Below are positions 26,173-36,293 of a DNA stretch of 64,000 bases, piece by piece. The notes beneath the pieces are model-generated. The model was not told where the DNA came from, ran no database searches, and saw only the letters and a program-made list of their open reading frames with translations. Every line of letters starts with the position of its first letter. Position 1 is the first letter of the stretch. The position numbers were made by a program, and so were the translations under genes. The stretch comes from Roseburia sp. 1XD42-34 (GTDB taxonomy: Bacteria; Bacillota; Bacilli; Bacillales; Amphibacillaceae): NCBI RefSeq assembly GCF_009917385.1, contig NZ_QWLJ01000007.1, forward strand, positions 102,826-166,825. The letters are read 5' to 3'.

Positions 26173-29100
26173 ATGGATTTGAAACAAAAACTTCGAGCTT
26201 TAATAAATAAATGGAAATCATCTTTCAATGACAAAGGTTCATCTTCTCAACCGTTCCTTGAAAAATGGAAAGAACTGTGGAATGCAGGAAAAATTCAACG
26301 TACCTCACGCATAACCTACAGTGTAATTTGGAATATTATTCTATTTTTTCTTATCATTGGTTTAATAGGTGTTTTTTTTGCTGGCGGTGTAGGTGCGGGC
26401 TATTTTGCTTCGCTTGTCAAGGATGAACCGGTGCGTTCTTATCAAGTGATGAGGCAAGATATATATAATTACGAAGAAACATCTAAATTATATTTTGCTA
26501 ATGACATATACTTGGGAGAATTACAATCGGATCTATACAGAGAAGAAACTACGTTACAGAATATTTCACCGACATTAATTGATGCGGTTATCGCAACAGA
26601 AGATGAGTATTTTCAAGAGCATAAAGGGATTGTCCCAAAAGCTATTGTTCGGGCTATTTTACAGGAAGCATTAAACGCAGATACAAAAACAGGTGGGAGT
26701 ACGCTAACACAACAGCTTATTAAAAATCAAATTTTAACAGATGAAGTCTCCTTTGAACGGAAAGCTAAAGAAATATTACTCGCTTTACGTCTAGAGCGCT
26801 TTTTTGAGAAGGATGAAATTTTAGAAGCTTATCTCAATGTCGTCCCTTATGGAAGAAATGCATCAGGGGATAATATTGCTGGGATAGAAACTGCTGCAAA
26901 GGGGATATTTGGTGTTTCTGCAAAAGAAATCAACCTTGCTCAAGCAGCATACTTAGCCGGGTTGCCACAGAGCCCTTCTGCTTACACACCTTTTCAAAAT
27001 GACGGCACCTTAAAAGATAAAGACTTGCTGCAATATGGGATCGACCGTATGAAATCTGTTCTGAAGCGTATGTACGAATCTGACTATATTTGAGAAAAAG
27101 AATATAAACAAGCGATAGCATACGATATTACGAAAGACTTTACGAAGGGTTCCCCATCGTCAATTGATAAATACCCCTATTTAACATTTGAAATTGAAGA
27201 TCGGGCAAAGAAAATTTTAATAAAACAGTTGGCTAAAAAAGATGGATATAGTGAAAAAGATTTAGAGAACGACGCTGATTTACAAGCAGAGTATGCAGAG
27301 CTCGCCAAACGTAATTTACGGGGTAATGGATATGAAATCCATACAACTATTGATAAAAAAATGTATGATGCGATGCAAAAAGCGACCAAAGCGTTTGCTT
27401 ACTATGGTCCAGATCGTACGTTCACAGTAAAAGACCCGGATACTGGTAAAATGAAAGAAACAACAGAAAAAGTGCAAACAGGCAGTATTTTAATTGAAAA
27501 TAGCTCTGGAAAAATTCTAAGTTTTGTTGGTGGACGAGGATATGAAGACAATAATGTCAACCACGCATTTAAAGCAAAACGCTCCAATGGTAGTACGATG
27601 AAGCCATTACTCGTATACGCGCCTGCCATGCAAGAAGGAATTATTCAACCGGGAAGCGTAATTGCTGACTACCCGAAAAGTGTGCCAGGTTGGGAATTTG
27701 GAAAGCCAGGGAACTACGGCGGAGGACATTACGGAATTGTTTCTGTCCGAGAGGCATTGGCAAAGTCATATAACTTGCCTGTAGCTGAAATATATTCCAA
27801 AATACTGAACAAAGACCCCGCTTCAAAGTATCTGGAAAAAATGGGCTTTACATCATTAACGGAAGGAGACCATGCTCATCCTTCTCTATCGATTGGATCC
27901 ATGGATAAAGGTGTTTCGGTGGAAGAAAATGTGAACGCCTTTGCGACGTTTGGTAATAACGGAAAATTCAAGGATGCCTATATGATTGAAAAAATAACTA
28001 CCAAAGGTGGGGAAGTTATCTACGAACATAAATCAAAGGCTGTCGATGTCTTTTCTCCACAAACTACTTATTTAATGGTTGATATGATGCGTGATGTTCT
28101 TAGAAATGGAACTGGAGTTTATGCCAATTCACAATTAAAATATCGTGGTGTTGATTGGGCTGGTAAAACAGGTACTTCTCAAGAATATAAGGATTCTTGG
28201 TTCGTTGCTACCAATCCGAACGTAACCTTTGGCACCTGGATAGGATATAAAACTCCATATCCTTTAAATAATGCAGGAATGGGCTTAAGCTATGGACAGC
28301 GTAATATTAAATTATGGGCTGAATTAATCAACAGTGCAACAGAAGTAAATCCTGAATTACTTGCTCCATCTAAAAACTTCCAGCGACCAAATGGCATTGT
28401 ATCAAGAAGCTATTGCGCTATATCAGGCTTACTACCATCAGAACTTTGTCAAAAAGCTGGTCTGGTCAGGAGCGACTTATATAATAGCAAATATGTCCCT
28501 TCAAAAGTGGATGACAGTCTTGTCTCTGGCGGTAGTATGGTTATGGTAAACGGAAGAACGGTTGCCCCTGGACCAAAGACTCCAAGCGAATTTACTACTG
28601 GAAATGGCTTAGCATTTAACGCTGAATTTTTAAAACGAAAAGGATACGATAAATTGAGTGATCTAAGCATATTATTCCCACGAACCGATCGTGAAAAATG
28701 GGAGCGAATCAGTGGTGTTGCAAGCAGTTCTGGAAATGCTGTCGAAAATGACGGTAAAGCCCCAAATGCTCCTGGATCATTAGCAAAAAGCGGCGGGAAT
28801 TTAACATGGAGTAAATCTTCTAGTCAGTTTGTTATTGGCTATCGTATTTATCAAGCTACCGGACCTGGCAATAGTTTTACTCAGATCGGTCATACAACAG
28901 CTACTTCATTCGGTATTAGAGGTGGGAATGGCCGTTATTATGTGAAAGCAGTTGATTATTTCGGAGAGGAGTCAGCAGCTTCAACGCAATTACTTGTTGG
29001 AGGGACTCCAAAAGAAGAACCTGAAACACCGATGAAAAATAAGGCTAAGAAAAAAGTCCAGCCTCCTAATGAGCCTTCAAACAAGGAGCAAGAACAGCAA

Positions 29101-29223
29101 GATGAAAGAACAGATAAAAATGATCATAAAGATAAAGTAAAAGAAAAAGAGGATGATGGAGGCGGCAAAGAAACAAAAACACCAAAAACGGATGCTAAAA
29201 ATGAGGACGAAGAAGCAGAATAG
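26173..29223 (+). pseudogene. class A penicillin-binding protein (PBP1A-like) interrupted by an in-frame TGA
   Basis: One reading frame spans 1017 codons but has a single TGA at 27091-27093. The first part (306 codons from ATG 26173, with GGAGGG upstream) holds the membrane anchor (about 53-77) and the GT51 glycosyltransferase: ATEDEYFQEHKGI (catalytic Glu), GGSTLTQQLIKNQ, KEILLALRLERFFEKDEILE. The same frame after the TGA resumes at EKEYKQAIAYD. It carries the transpeptidase motifs STMK (S-x-x-K), SYN and KTGTS, then a fibronectin-III-like domain (about 850-930) and a Lys/Glu-rich tail. Apart from the TGA the sequence is intact. Unless the stop is read through or is a sequencing error, only the glycosyltransferase half is made. 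Confidence 0.88.
27091..27093 (+). other. in-frame TGA codon in the PBP gene
   Basis: The codons around it read TAT ATT TGA GAA AAA GAA, within a linker between glycosyltransferase and transpeptidase domains where homologs read I-S/T-E-K-E. TCA to TGA is a single base change. No ribosome binding site followed by a good start is seen just downstream; the first ATG in frame is at 27361. Confidence 0.85.
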
Positions 29224-29281
29224 CTTTCCTGTAGCGTTGCAATGTTTTACATGTATGCTCATGCAATAGAGAAACTCCAAT

Positions 29282-29318
29282 GATCCTGTATCCTTTCTCA
29301 AGGTACAGGATCTTTTTT
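29282..29318 (+). terminator. terminator of the PBP gene
   Basis: GATCCTGTA (29282-29290) pairs with TACAGGATC (29304-29312), followed by TTTTTT. Confidence 0.88.
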
Positions 29319-29556
29319 ACCTACCTTCTACAGTTTTATCTTTTTATAGACGCTGTAGGAATAGTTTAGGTTAAAAGCTGGTCCAATGATATGATATTAC
29401 CTCCTAGCAAACCTTCATTGTAGTTTTACAAAAAAACGTTCATTTATATCATTTTTCAAGTAATGTTTAGAAATCGTTCATTAATCTTACTAAAAATTCA
29501 GATCATAATGTTGTATAATACTATGTAAGCGTATTATTTAATTAGGTGGTGTATCA
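29319..29556. other. promoter-containing gap before acuA
   Basis: AT-rich, without a gene. In B. subtilis acsA is divergent from acuA in this position; here neither strand encodes it. Confidence 0.5.
29514..29537 (+). promoter_or_regulatory. acuABC -10 box and cre-like element
   Basis: TATAAT (29514-29519) lies 38 bp before the acuA start. Just downstream TGTAAGCGTATTAT (29524-29537) keeps the strong left half (TGTAANCG) of the CcpA site but misses three right-half positions. A CcpA roadblock of the acetoin-utilisation operon is known in B. subtilis. The -35 region is poor. Confidence 0.45.
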
Positions 29557-30210
29557 ATGAAACATGAAAAAAAACACTATGCACTAACAAGAGAAACAGC
29601 CACAGAAACGATTACCATTGAGGGACCATTAAATGCAGAAGAATTACAGCAATACAAGTTCCATGAGGATTTAATTGCATTTCGACCTGCTCCAAAGCAA
29701 TTTGAAGCGATTTTGAATATCTCTACCTTTCCTGAAGGACGGATTATAGTAGCGAGAACAAGCGATACCATCATTGGATATGTAACCTACCTCTATCCAG
29801 ACCCATTAGAACGTTGGTCTGAATTTGAAATGGAAGAGTTAATTGAGCTTGGTGCGATTGAAGTCATTCCTGCCTTTCGTGGAGAACGGATTGCTTCAGG
29901 GTTACTCGAAGTATCCATGATGGATGAATTTATGGAAAACTATATTATTATTTCTACCGAATATTACTGGCATTGGGATTTAACTGGAACAAAATTAAGT
30001 ATTTGGGATTACCGAAAAGTAATGGAAAAAATGATGGCTGCTGGCGGATTACTACCTGCTCCAACAGATGATCCCGAAATCATCTCCCATCCAGCTAATT
30101 GCCTGATGGTACGAATTGGTAAAAATGTATCCAAAGAATCAGTTAAACGTTTTGATACACTGCGATTTTTGCAACGGCATAAATATCGAACTATGCGGGA
30201 GGGATTATAA
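29557..30210 (+). CDS. acuA: AcuA, GNAT protein acetyltransferase
   Basis: A 217-residue GNAT-fold enzyme. In B. subtilis AcuA acetylates and so inactivates acetyl-CoA synthetase AcsA. The acetyl-CoA binding region is seen in IEVIPAFRGERIASGLLEVSM (about 105-125). Length is close to the 210 of B. subtilis. TTAGGTGGTG lies before the ATG. The stop TAA overlaps the acuB ATG by one base (TAATG), so translation is coupled. Confidence 0.94.
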   Translation: MKHEKKHYALTRETATETITIEGPLNAEELQQYKFHEDLIAFRPAPKQFEAILNISTFPEGRIIVARTSDTIIGYVTYLYPDPLERWSEFEMEELIELGAIEVIPAFRGERIASGLLEVSMMDEFMENYIIISTEYYWHWDLTGTKLSIWDYRKVMEKMMAAGGLLPAPTDDPEIISHPANCLMVRIGKNVSKESVKRFDTLRFLQRHKYRTMREGL

Positions 30211-30863
30211 TGCTTGTCGAAGAAATTATGAAAACGGAGGTAATTACACTGCCTCCGACGGCAACGATTCAGCAAGCGCTGGATTTATTAAACCAACATA
30301 AAATACGCCACATTCCAATTATCGATAAGGAAAATCACGTTATTGGCATTGTATCAGATCGAGATGTTCGTGATGCGAGCCCTTCAATTTTTGAATCGGA
30401 TGCAGGCTCAAACAATTTACAGCATGAAATCCAATCCATTATGAGCCATCCAGTTATAACCATACACCCCTTAGATTTTGTCGAAGAAATTGCAAAAATT
30501 TTTTATGATAAAGAAATTGCTTGTTTACCAGTAGTTAGGGAAGGAAACCGACTAGTTGGAATGGTAACTGAAAAAGATATGTTGTACACCATGATTCAGT
30601 TAACCGGTACACATGTGCAAGGGTCTCACATTGAGATCAAAGTACCCCATCGGCCTGGGATTTTACCCGAAGTAACAGCTATCTTCGGCAAACGTAAAAC
30701 GAATATTGTCTCCGTACTTGTCTATCCATCTAAAGATGATCCAGATTATAAAATTTTGGTCTTTCGAATACAAACGATGAACCCACTTCCCGTTCTCGAG
30801 GACCTTCGTAAAGCCGGTTATGAATTGCTTGCTCCTAACCAAGATGTGGGGCGGCAATTATGA
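30210..30863 (+). CDS. acuB: AcuB, CBS-pair and ACT domain protein
   Basis: A 217-residue protein with two CBS motifs (residues 1-60 and 78-135: GIVSDRDVRD, GMVTEKDMLYTM) and a C-terminal ACT domain (HIEIKVPHRPGILPEVTAIFGK). It is the middle gene of the acetoin/acetate utilisation cluster. It probably senses an adenine nucleotide; its exact role is not settled. It overlaps acuC by four bases (ATGA). Confidence 0.94.
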   Translation: MLVEEIMKTEVITLPPTATIQQALDLLNQHKIRHIPIIDKENHVIGIVSDRDVRDASPSIFESDAGSNNLQHEIQSIMSHPVITIHPLDFVEEIAKIFYDKEIACLPVVREGNRLVGMVTEKDMLYTMIQLTGTHVQGSHIEIKVPHRPGILPEVTAIFGKRKTNIVSVLVYPSKDDPDYKILVFRIQTMNPLPVLEDLRKAGYELLAPNQDVGRQL

Positions 30864-32029
30864 GTCCATGTAATGCTAAATATGTGTTTTCTACAGACTT
30901 ATTGCATTACCACTTTCATGAAGATCATCCTTTTAACCAAAAACGAGTACTATTGGCAACTGAATTACTGAAAGAAGCTGGCACGCTCGCCAAAAATAAT
31001 ATTGTTCCCCCAAGAAAAGCTACCGAAACAGAAATTAAGTTATTTCATGATCATGCATATGTAGAAGCTGTTAAACAAGCAAGTAAATGCAAGTTATCAG
31101 AACAAGCCGCTGTTGAATATGGGCTTGGTACAGAAGATACACCAATATTCTCAGGGATGCATGAAGCCTCATCGTACCTCGTAGGTGGCTCCTTAGCAGC
31201 TGTCGATGAAGTGTTATCAGGGCGAGCTACTCATGCCCTAAATCTTGGCGGAGGACTGCATCATGGTTTTAAACGCAAGGCTTCCGGTTTTTGTATCTAC
31301 AATGACGGAGCCATCGCTATTCGTTATATAAGAGAAGCCTATAATTTACGAGTTCTCTATGTAGATACAGACGCGCATCATGGAGATGGCGTACAGTGGG
31401 CTTTCTATGACGATCCAAATGTGTGTACATTTTCCATTCATGAAACTGGCAGGTATTTATTTCCTGGTACAGGTAACGTAAACGAACGCGGCATTAAGGA
31501 AGGACATGGATATACTTTTAATCTTCCTATCGACGCATTCACAGAAGATGACTCATTTTTGGATGCATATACAACTGCACTAACAAAAATTGCAGCGTTT
31601 TTTAAACCAGATATCATCATTACGCAAAATGGAGCCGATGCGCATTGCTATGATCCATTAACACATTTATGCAGTACGATGAAGATTTACGAGCAGATCC
31701 CTTTATTAGCGCATAAATTGGCACATGAGTATTGCAATGGTAAATGGATTGCACTTGGTGGAGGCGGTTATGATATGTGGCGAGTTGTTCCTCGAGCTTG
31801 GGCACAAATTTGGAATGTCATGTATCAAGGACAGCCTCTAAGTGGAGAATTACCGGCAGCTTGGTTAGAGAAGTACCAAAAGGAAAGTCCTGTTCATCTT
31901 CCTACTCATTGGGAAGATGACCCTTCGATCGTTCCTATAATTCCTAGAAGAGAGGAAATAACCGAAAAAAACAATCTTGCATTACAACAATTATTAAAAT
32001 ATACAGTTACACCATCTAGGCAGACTTAA
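30860..32029 (+). CDS. acuC: AcuC, class I HDAC-like deacetylase
   Basis: A 389-residue deacetylase that reactivates acetylated AcsA. Zinc and catalytic residues are visible: VDTDAHHGDGVQWAF (His pair and metal Asp/His), HETGRYLFPGTG, QNGADAHCYDPLT (metal Asp) and the catalytic-tyrosine loop LGGGGYDMW. ATGA overlap with acuB makes acuABC one operon, closed by a perfect 19-bp terminator stem. Length matches B. subtilis AcuC (387). Confidence 0.96.
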   Translation: MSPCNAKYVFSTDLLHYHFHEDHPFNQKRVLLATELLKEAGTLAKNNIVPPRKATETEIKLFHDHAYVEAVKQASKCKLSEQAAVEYGLGTEDTPIFSGMHEASSYLVGGSLAAVDEVLSGRATHALNLGGGLHHGFKRKASGFCIYNDGAIAIRYIREAYNLRVLYVDTDAHHGDGVQWAFYDDPNVCTFSIHETGRYLFPGTGNVNERGIKEGHGYTFNLPIDAFTEDDSFLDAYTTALTKIAAFFKPDIIITQNGADAHCYDPLTHLCSTMKIYEQIPLLAHKLAHEYCNGKWIALGGGGYDMWRVVPRAWAQIWNVMYQGQPLSGELPAAWLEKYQKESPVHLPTHWEDDPSIVPIIPRREEITEKNNLALQQLLKYTVTPSRQT

Positions 32030-32051
32030 ATAAGTGCTTATAACGAAGAAT

Positions 32052-32094
32052 AACCAAGCAGGAGAGGCTATTATTTAGCCTCTCCTGCTTGGTT
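32052..32094. terminator. bidirectional terminator shared by acuC and motS, overlapping motS 3' end
   Basis: A perfect 19-bp stem: 32052-32070 against 32076-32094, with loop TTATT. T-rich DNA (TTATTT / TTATTC) lies on both sides. The motS stop codon lies in the loop, so on the minus strand one stem arm is the coding sequence for its last residues (NQAGEA). Confidence 0.92.
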
Positions 32095-32868
32095 ATTTAC
32101 TGATTTATTTTCCAAAATCACAATTTCTACGCGTCGATTTTTACTCCAGTTAGCAGGTGATGTATTTGGCGCAATTGGTTGTGTATCCGCATAACCAACT
32201 GAAGAAAAACGAGATTTATCAAAATGATTTTCATTCAATAGGTAACGAATAACACTACCAGCTCTTGCGCCTGACAATTCCCAGTTAGAGGGATATCTAT
32301 AATTAGATATCGGTCTGCTATCTGTATGACCTTCTACATGCACCGGGTTGGGAATATTATGTAATAACGAACTGACCTTATTTAAAAATGGTTTTCCAGA
32401 TTCCAAAATAACTGCTTCACCTGTGGGAAATAAAATACTATCTTGTAAGACAAGTTCCACACCTTGATCTGTTCTTGTAGCAGTTATCACATTATTTAAA
32501 TCATTTTCATCCAAGTATGTTTCCACTTCCTGCAACAGTTGATCTAAAGATGAACCATCGTCCTTTCCATCCTTATCAGTCGTATCAGGAAGCTGTGTTG
32601 GAGAATCAAATTCATTGGACTGCTCCGCATTTTCTTTGTTACTGGATTGTTCTGTTGGATTATCCATTGGAACAGCAGAAGGATAAAAGTCAAAAATCAT
32701 CCGATTACGAAATGATTCCGAAATGGCTTCAAACTTAACCAAATCAATCTGCGACATGGAAAAAAGCAGTACAAAAAACACTAAAATAAGCGTGACCATA
32801 TCCGAATAGGTAACCATCCATTTCGGTGCTCCTTTATTACCTGACCTTCTGATTTGCCTACGCTTCAT
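32071..32868 (-). CDS. motS: flagellar motor stator MotS (MotB-like, Na+-type)
   Basis: A 265-residue MotB-family protein. N-terminal basic MKRRQIRRSGNKGAPKWM, then the single membrane helix with the ion-binding Asp in YSDMVTLILVFFVLLFS (about 19-36). An acidic/serine linker (about 70-110) is followed by the OmpA-like peptidoglycan-binding domain with GHTDSRPISNYRYPSNWELS (about 195-215). The ATG at 32868 overlaps the end of motP and has GGAGGAGAG upstream. Location next to ccpA identifies it as MotS rather than MotB. Confidence 0.94.
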   Translation of the reverse strand: MKRRQIRRSGNKGAPKWMVTYSDMVTLILVFFVLLFSMSQIDLVKFEAISESFRNRMIFDFYPSAVPMDNPTEQSSNKENAEQSNEFDSPTQLPDTTDKDGKDDGSSLDQLLQEVETYLDENDLNNVITATRTDQGVELVLQDSILFPTGEAVILESGKPFLNKVSSLLHNIPNPVHVEGHTDSRPISNYRYPSNWELSGARAGSVIRYLLNENHFDKSRFSSVGYADTQPIAPNTSPANWSKNRRVEIVILENKSVNNQAGEAK

Positions 32869-33685
32869 GAATACTCTCCTCCATGAAATCTGCAGGTTCC
32901 TCTTCAAGTTGTTTTGCCCTTTCTTCATTAGATAAGAAAGCACTTAATTTCTCTTCCAATATTCTCGGATTCTGGCCTGATTGAACACCAATAACACCTT
33001 CGATAATGATTTGCTTCATAAATACTTCTTCTTCCGTCTTACTTTCTAATTTACTAGCCATTGGAATAAAGACTAAATTAGCAAGCACTGTTCCATACAG
33101 TGTTGTTAGTAAAGCTACAGCCATACTTGGTCCGAGACCAGCTGGGTCTTGCAGACTATTGAGCATAAGTACAAGACCAACAAGTGTACCAATCATTCCC
33201 CAAGAAGGGGCATACTCCCCTGCTTTTTCAAGTAATGCCCTTCCCTGATAATGCCGGTCCTCTACAGCAATTATTTCAGCTTCTAGAATATCCTTGATGA
33301 CCTCAGGCTCAATTCCATCTACTGCAAGCAAAATGCCTTTTTTTATAAATGGATCGTCCACTTCCTCTAGTTCATTTTCTAAAGCTAGAAGCCCCTCTCG
33401 CCTGGCTCTTTCAGATAAATGAACAAATAATGCAATCAATTGCGGCAGCTGTTGGTCATGTTTATGAAAAGCTTCGCTCAATACTTTTCTTGCCAGTTTA
33501 ATTTGTTCAAACTTAAACGTTATTAACATCGAAGCAATTAGTCCTCCAATTACAATAAAGATAGAGGAAATGTCCAGAAACAAACCTGCCCCTTCAGAAG
33601 TACCACTTTTGGAAACTATCGCCAACATAATCATTATAAAACCCATGGTGATGCCGAACGGAGTTAATATATCTCGTTTTCTCAT
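32858..33685 (-). CDS. motP: flagellar motor stator MotP (MotA-like, Na+-type)
   Basis: A 275-residue MotA/ExbB family protein with four membrane helices (about 8-25, 36-54, 150-170, 185-205) and the large cytoplasmic loop. It begins MRKRDILTPFGITMGFIMIM and contains YAPSWGMIGTLVGLVLML in the third helix. With MotS it forms the sodium-driven stator known from B. subtilis and alkaliphiles, which suits a salt-tolerant host. Its stop overlaps motS by 11 bp. Confidence 0.94.
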   Translation of the reverse strand: MRKRDILTPFGITMGFIMIMLAIVSKSGTSEGAGLFLDISSIFIVIGGLIASMLITFKFEQIKLARKVLSEAFHKHDQQLPQLIALFVHLSERARREGLLALENELEEVDDPFIKKGILLAVDGIEPEVIKDILEAEIIAVEDRHYQGRALLEKAGEYAPSWGMIGTLVGLVLMLNSLQDPAGLGPSMAVALLTTLYGTVLANLVFIPMASKLESKTEEEVFMKQIIIEGVIGVQSGQNPRILEEKLSAFLSNEERAKQLEEEPADFMEESIHEA

Positions 33686-33744
33686 CGTTCTCTCTCCTCA
33701 GAATAGAAGTTGAATCATCTCTATTCATTATATCGGCACCCAAC

Positions 33745-34743
33745 TTACTTTGTTGAGTTTCTTTTTTCAATTCGATGAGGAAGTACGACTTTTTGGTCTT
33801 GAACTTCTTCTTTGTTCATGTACTTCGTTAATAAGCGCATTGCAACAGCACCAATATCATACATTGGTTGCACAATGGTAGATAATGTTGGACGAACCAT
33901 TGTGGCTAATCGTGTATTATCAAATCCAAACACTTCTATATCATCTGGAACACGATAGCCTTTGTCTTGAATCCCATGAATAACACCAAGGGCCATTTCA
34001 TCTGAGGCGACAAAAATAGCTTCTGGTTTTTCATTTTCTTCTAATAATTGATTTACTGCTTCAATTCCTGAACTATAGGAGTAATCTCCTTTTACAATCA
34101 AGGATTCATTTACAGAAAGTCCTGCTTCATTTAAAGCTCTAGCATAGCCTTTATATTTCAGCTGGTTGATATGCGTTTCTTCTAATCCAGATACAAATGC
34201 AGGAACTGCTTTATTTTGTTCAATTAGAAACTGAGTAGCTTCAAAGGCTGCTTGTTCATAATCAATGTTTACAGAAGGGATTTCATTGTTTTCATCATAT
34301 GTTGCTGCTAACACCACAGGCACAGAAGAACTCTTGAATTGCTGTACATGCTGTTCTGAAATATTTCCTCCCATAAAAATGATTCCATCTACTTGCTTTT
34401 CCAACATCGTATTAATTAATTGAATTTCTTTGTCTTCATTTTGATCAGAGTTACTTAAAATCATATTATACTTATACATCGTAGCGATATCTTCAATTCC
34501 TCTTGCAAGTTCTGCAAAGAAAATGCTTGAAATATCTGGAATAATCGCTCCAACAGTCGTTGTTTTCTTACTTGCTAAACCTCTTGCAACAGCATTTGGA
34601 CGGTAGCCTAAGCGCTCAATTGTAGCCAGTACCTTCTTCCTTGTTGTTGGCTTCACATTTGGATTTCCGTTTACGACACGAGAAACCGTAGCCATTGATA
34701 CGTTTGCTTCTCTTGCTACATCATATATGGTTATATTACTCAA
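33745..34743 (-). CDS. ccpA: catabolite control protein A
   Basis: A 332-residue LacI/GalR regulator nearly collinear with B. subtilis CcpA. Helix-turn-helix [20 protein letters not shown], hinge [20 protein letters not shown], effector domain with the HPr-Ser-P contact region (around ERLGY... and [15 protein letters not shown]). With HPr-Ser46-P it binds cre sites to repress or activate carbon genes, likely including ackA and acuABC in this window. The start is TTG (34741-34743), 9 bases after AGGAGG, where B. subtilis uses ATG. The longer frame upstream has no site. Confidence 0.97.
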   Translation of the reverse strand: MSNITIYDVAREANVSMATVSRVVNGNPNVKPTTRKKVLATIERLGYRPNAVARGLASKKTTTVGAIIPDISSIFFAELARGIEDIATMYKYNMILSNSDQNEDKEIQLINTMLEKQVDGIIFMGGNISEQHVQQFKSSSVPVVLAATYDENNEIPSVNIDYEQAAFEATQFLIEQNKAVPAFVSGLEETHINQLKYKGYARALNEAGLSVNESLIVKGDYSYSSGIEAVNQLLEENEKPEAIFVASDEMALGVIHGIQDKGYRVPDDIEVFGFDNTRLATMVRPTLSTIVQPMYDIGAVAMRLLTKYMNKEEVQDQKVVLPHRIEKRNSTK

Positions 34744-34815
34744 TGTTATTTTCCTCCTATACAATATCGTTCTCTTTGTTCTTTATCATACTCTACTATG
34801 AAAAATTTTTCAAAG

Positions 34816-34851
34816 CAAAAAAGGTTGAAGGCTCCTAATTATCCTTCAACC
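34816..34851 (-). terminator. aroA terminator
   Basis: GGTTGAAGG (34823-34831) pairs with CCTTCAACC (34843-34851). On the minus strand it is followed by TTTTTTGC. It separates aroA from ccpA transcription. Confidence 0.88.
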
Positions 34852-35016
34852 GCTTTTATTCACCCTATAATATCGGTTATTAAAGAAGAAAGGCAAGTGT
34901 CAAGCCTCTAAGATTGTAGATATCTAGTTGCATATTTGCTTGAGTAAACGTGATGCTCTTATTATTATACACAATCTTTTCATAGTTACCAACATCTGTT
35001 GCAACTTTTATTGTTT

Positions 35017-36087
35017 TTATTTCATCCGTTCTGCCATATCCTCCATTTCTTCCATGAAATGATGGAACGTAGGGATATCCATTTGCTGGGCAGAATCTGA
35101 TAATGCGACAGCAGGATCTGGATGTACTTCTGCCATCACACCATCTGCTCCAATGGCAATAGCTGCTTTTGCGGTTGGCAGCAATAAATCTCTTCGTCCT
35201 GTGGAATGAGTGACATCAACCATTACCGGTAAGTGCGTCTCCTGTTTTAAGATAGGAACCGCTGAAATATCAAGGGTATTTCTAGTTGCTTTTTCGTATG
35301 TTCGAATCCCACGTTCGCATAAAATGATATTGGCGTTGCCACGCGACATAATATATTCAGCAGCATTAATGAATTCAGAAATAGTTGCGGATAAACCACG
35401 CTTTAAAAGAACAGGTTTATTCACATCACCAGCCGCCTTAAGCAATTCGAAGTTTTGCATATTTCTAGCCCCAATTTGAATTACATCCACATAATCGAGC
35501 GCCTCTTCGATATGTGCCGGGTTTACTATTTCGCTTACTACTGCTAAATCATGCTCTTCAGCAGCCTTTTTTAGAATTTCTAACCCTTCAACTCCTAAGC
35601 CTTGGAAATCATAAGGAGAAGTTCTTGGTTTGAATGCGCCCCCACGCAATAGCTTCACTCCATGTTGTTTAATCGCTTTGGCAACTGTTGCTACCTGCTC
35701 ATATCCTTCGACAGCACAAGGCCCCATAACAAAATGAACGTTCCCATCCCCAATACTTGCACCATTAATATGAATAACGGTATTTTCAGGTTTCTTTTTT
35801 CGCGACACGAGCAATGCTTTACGGTGGTCATCTTCCTGCAATTCCAAGCTGGCTTTAAAAATTTCCTTAAAAATATGCTCAATGGTTGCATTTTCGAATG
35901 GACCATCGTTACTGGAAGTGATTTTATCTAGCATATCTCTTTCTCGCACAGGGTCAAATCGCTTCATACTCTGCTTTGCTTTGATGTCCCCGATTTGCTG
36001 AACTAATTTAGCTCGTTCATTAATTAAATCCAATATTTCTAGGTTTACTTTATCTAACCTATCTCTAACTTGGTCTAATTCATTCAT
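35017..36087 (-). CDS. aroA: DAHP synthase with N-terminal chorismate mutase
   Basis: A 356-residue bifunctional enzyme. Residues 1-85 are an AroQ chorismate mutase helix bundle ([26 protein letters not shown]). The rest is a type I-beta DAHP synthase: [42 protein letters not shown] and the PEP-binding [11 protein letters not shown]. It makes the first shikimate-pathway compound; the mutase domain also serves as prephenate sensor for feedback inhibition in Bacillus. The gene keeps its B. subtilis position upstream of ccpA. Confidence 0.97.
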   Translation of the reverse strand: MNELDQVRDRLDKVNLEILDLINERAKLVQQIGDIKAKQSMKRFDPVRERDMLDKITSSNDGPFENATIEHIFKEIFKASLELQEDDHRKALLVSRKKKPENTVIHINGASIGDGNVHFVMGPCAVEGYEQVATVAKAIKQHGVKLLRGGAFKPRTSPYDFQGLGVEGLEILKKAAEEHDLAVVSEIVNPAHIEEALDYVDVIQIGARNMQNFELLKAAGDVNKPVLLKRGLSATISEFINAAEYIMSRGNANIILCERGIRTYEKATRNTLDISAVPILKQETHLPVMVDVTHSTGRRDLLLPTAKAAIAIGADGVMAEVHPDPAVALSDSAQQMDIPTFHHFMEEMEDMAERMK

Positions 36088-36293
36088 CTTCTACTCCCCC
36101 TATGCTCAGGTTTTTAATAATTAGTGAATATTATAGCTAATTATGTACCCTTTGTCGATAAATTTTTTAAATTCATGTATAATTAACCGTATTCATTACG
36201 TTAATCCTATTTTAGTCGCGCAAAACATATGCTTTTGCATTCTTACTCAAATATATAAATTTGCCTATTATTAATATGAAAGGATTATGTTTT

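Noticed and set aside
27091..27093. TGA as selenocysteine codon
   Set aside because: The position is a linker, homologs do not carry Cys there as far as I recall, and no selenocysteine stem-loop is obvious just downstream.
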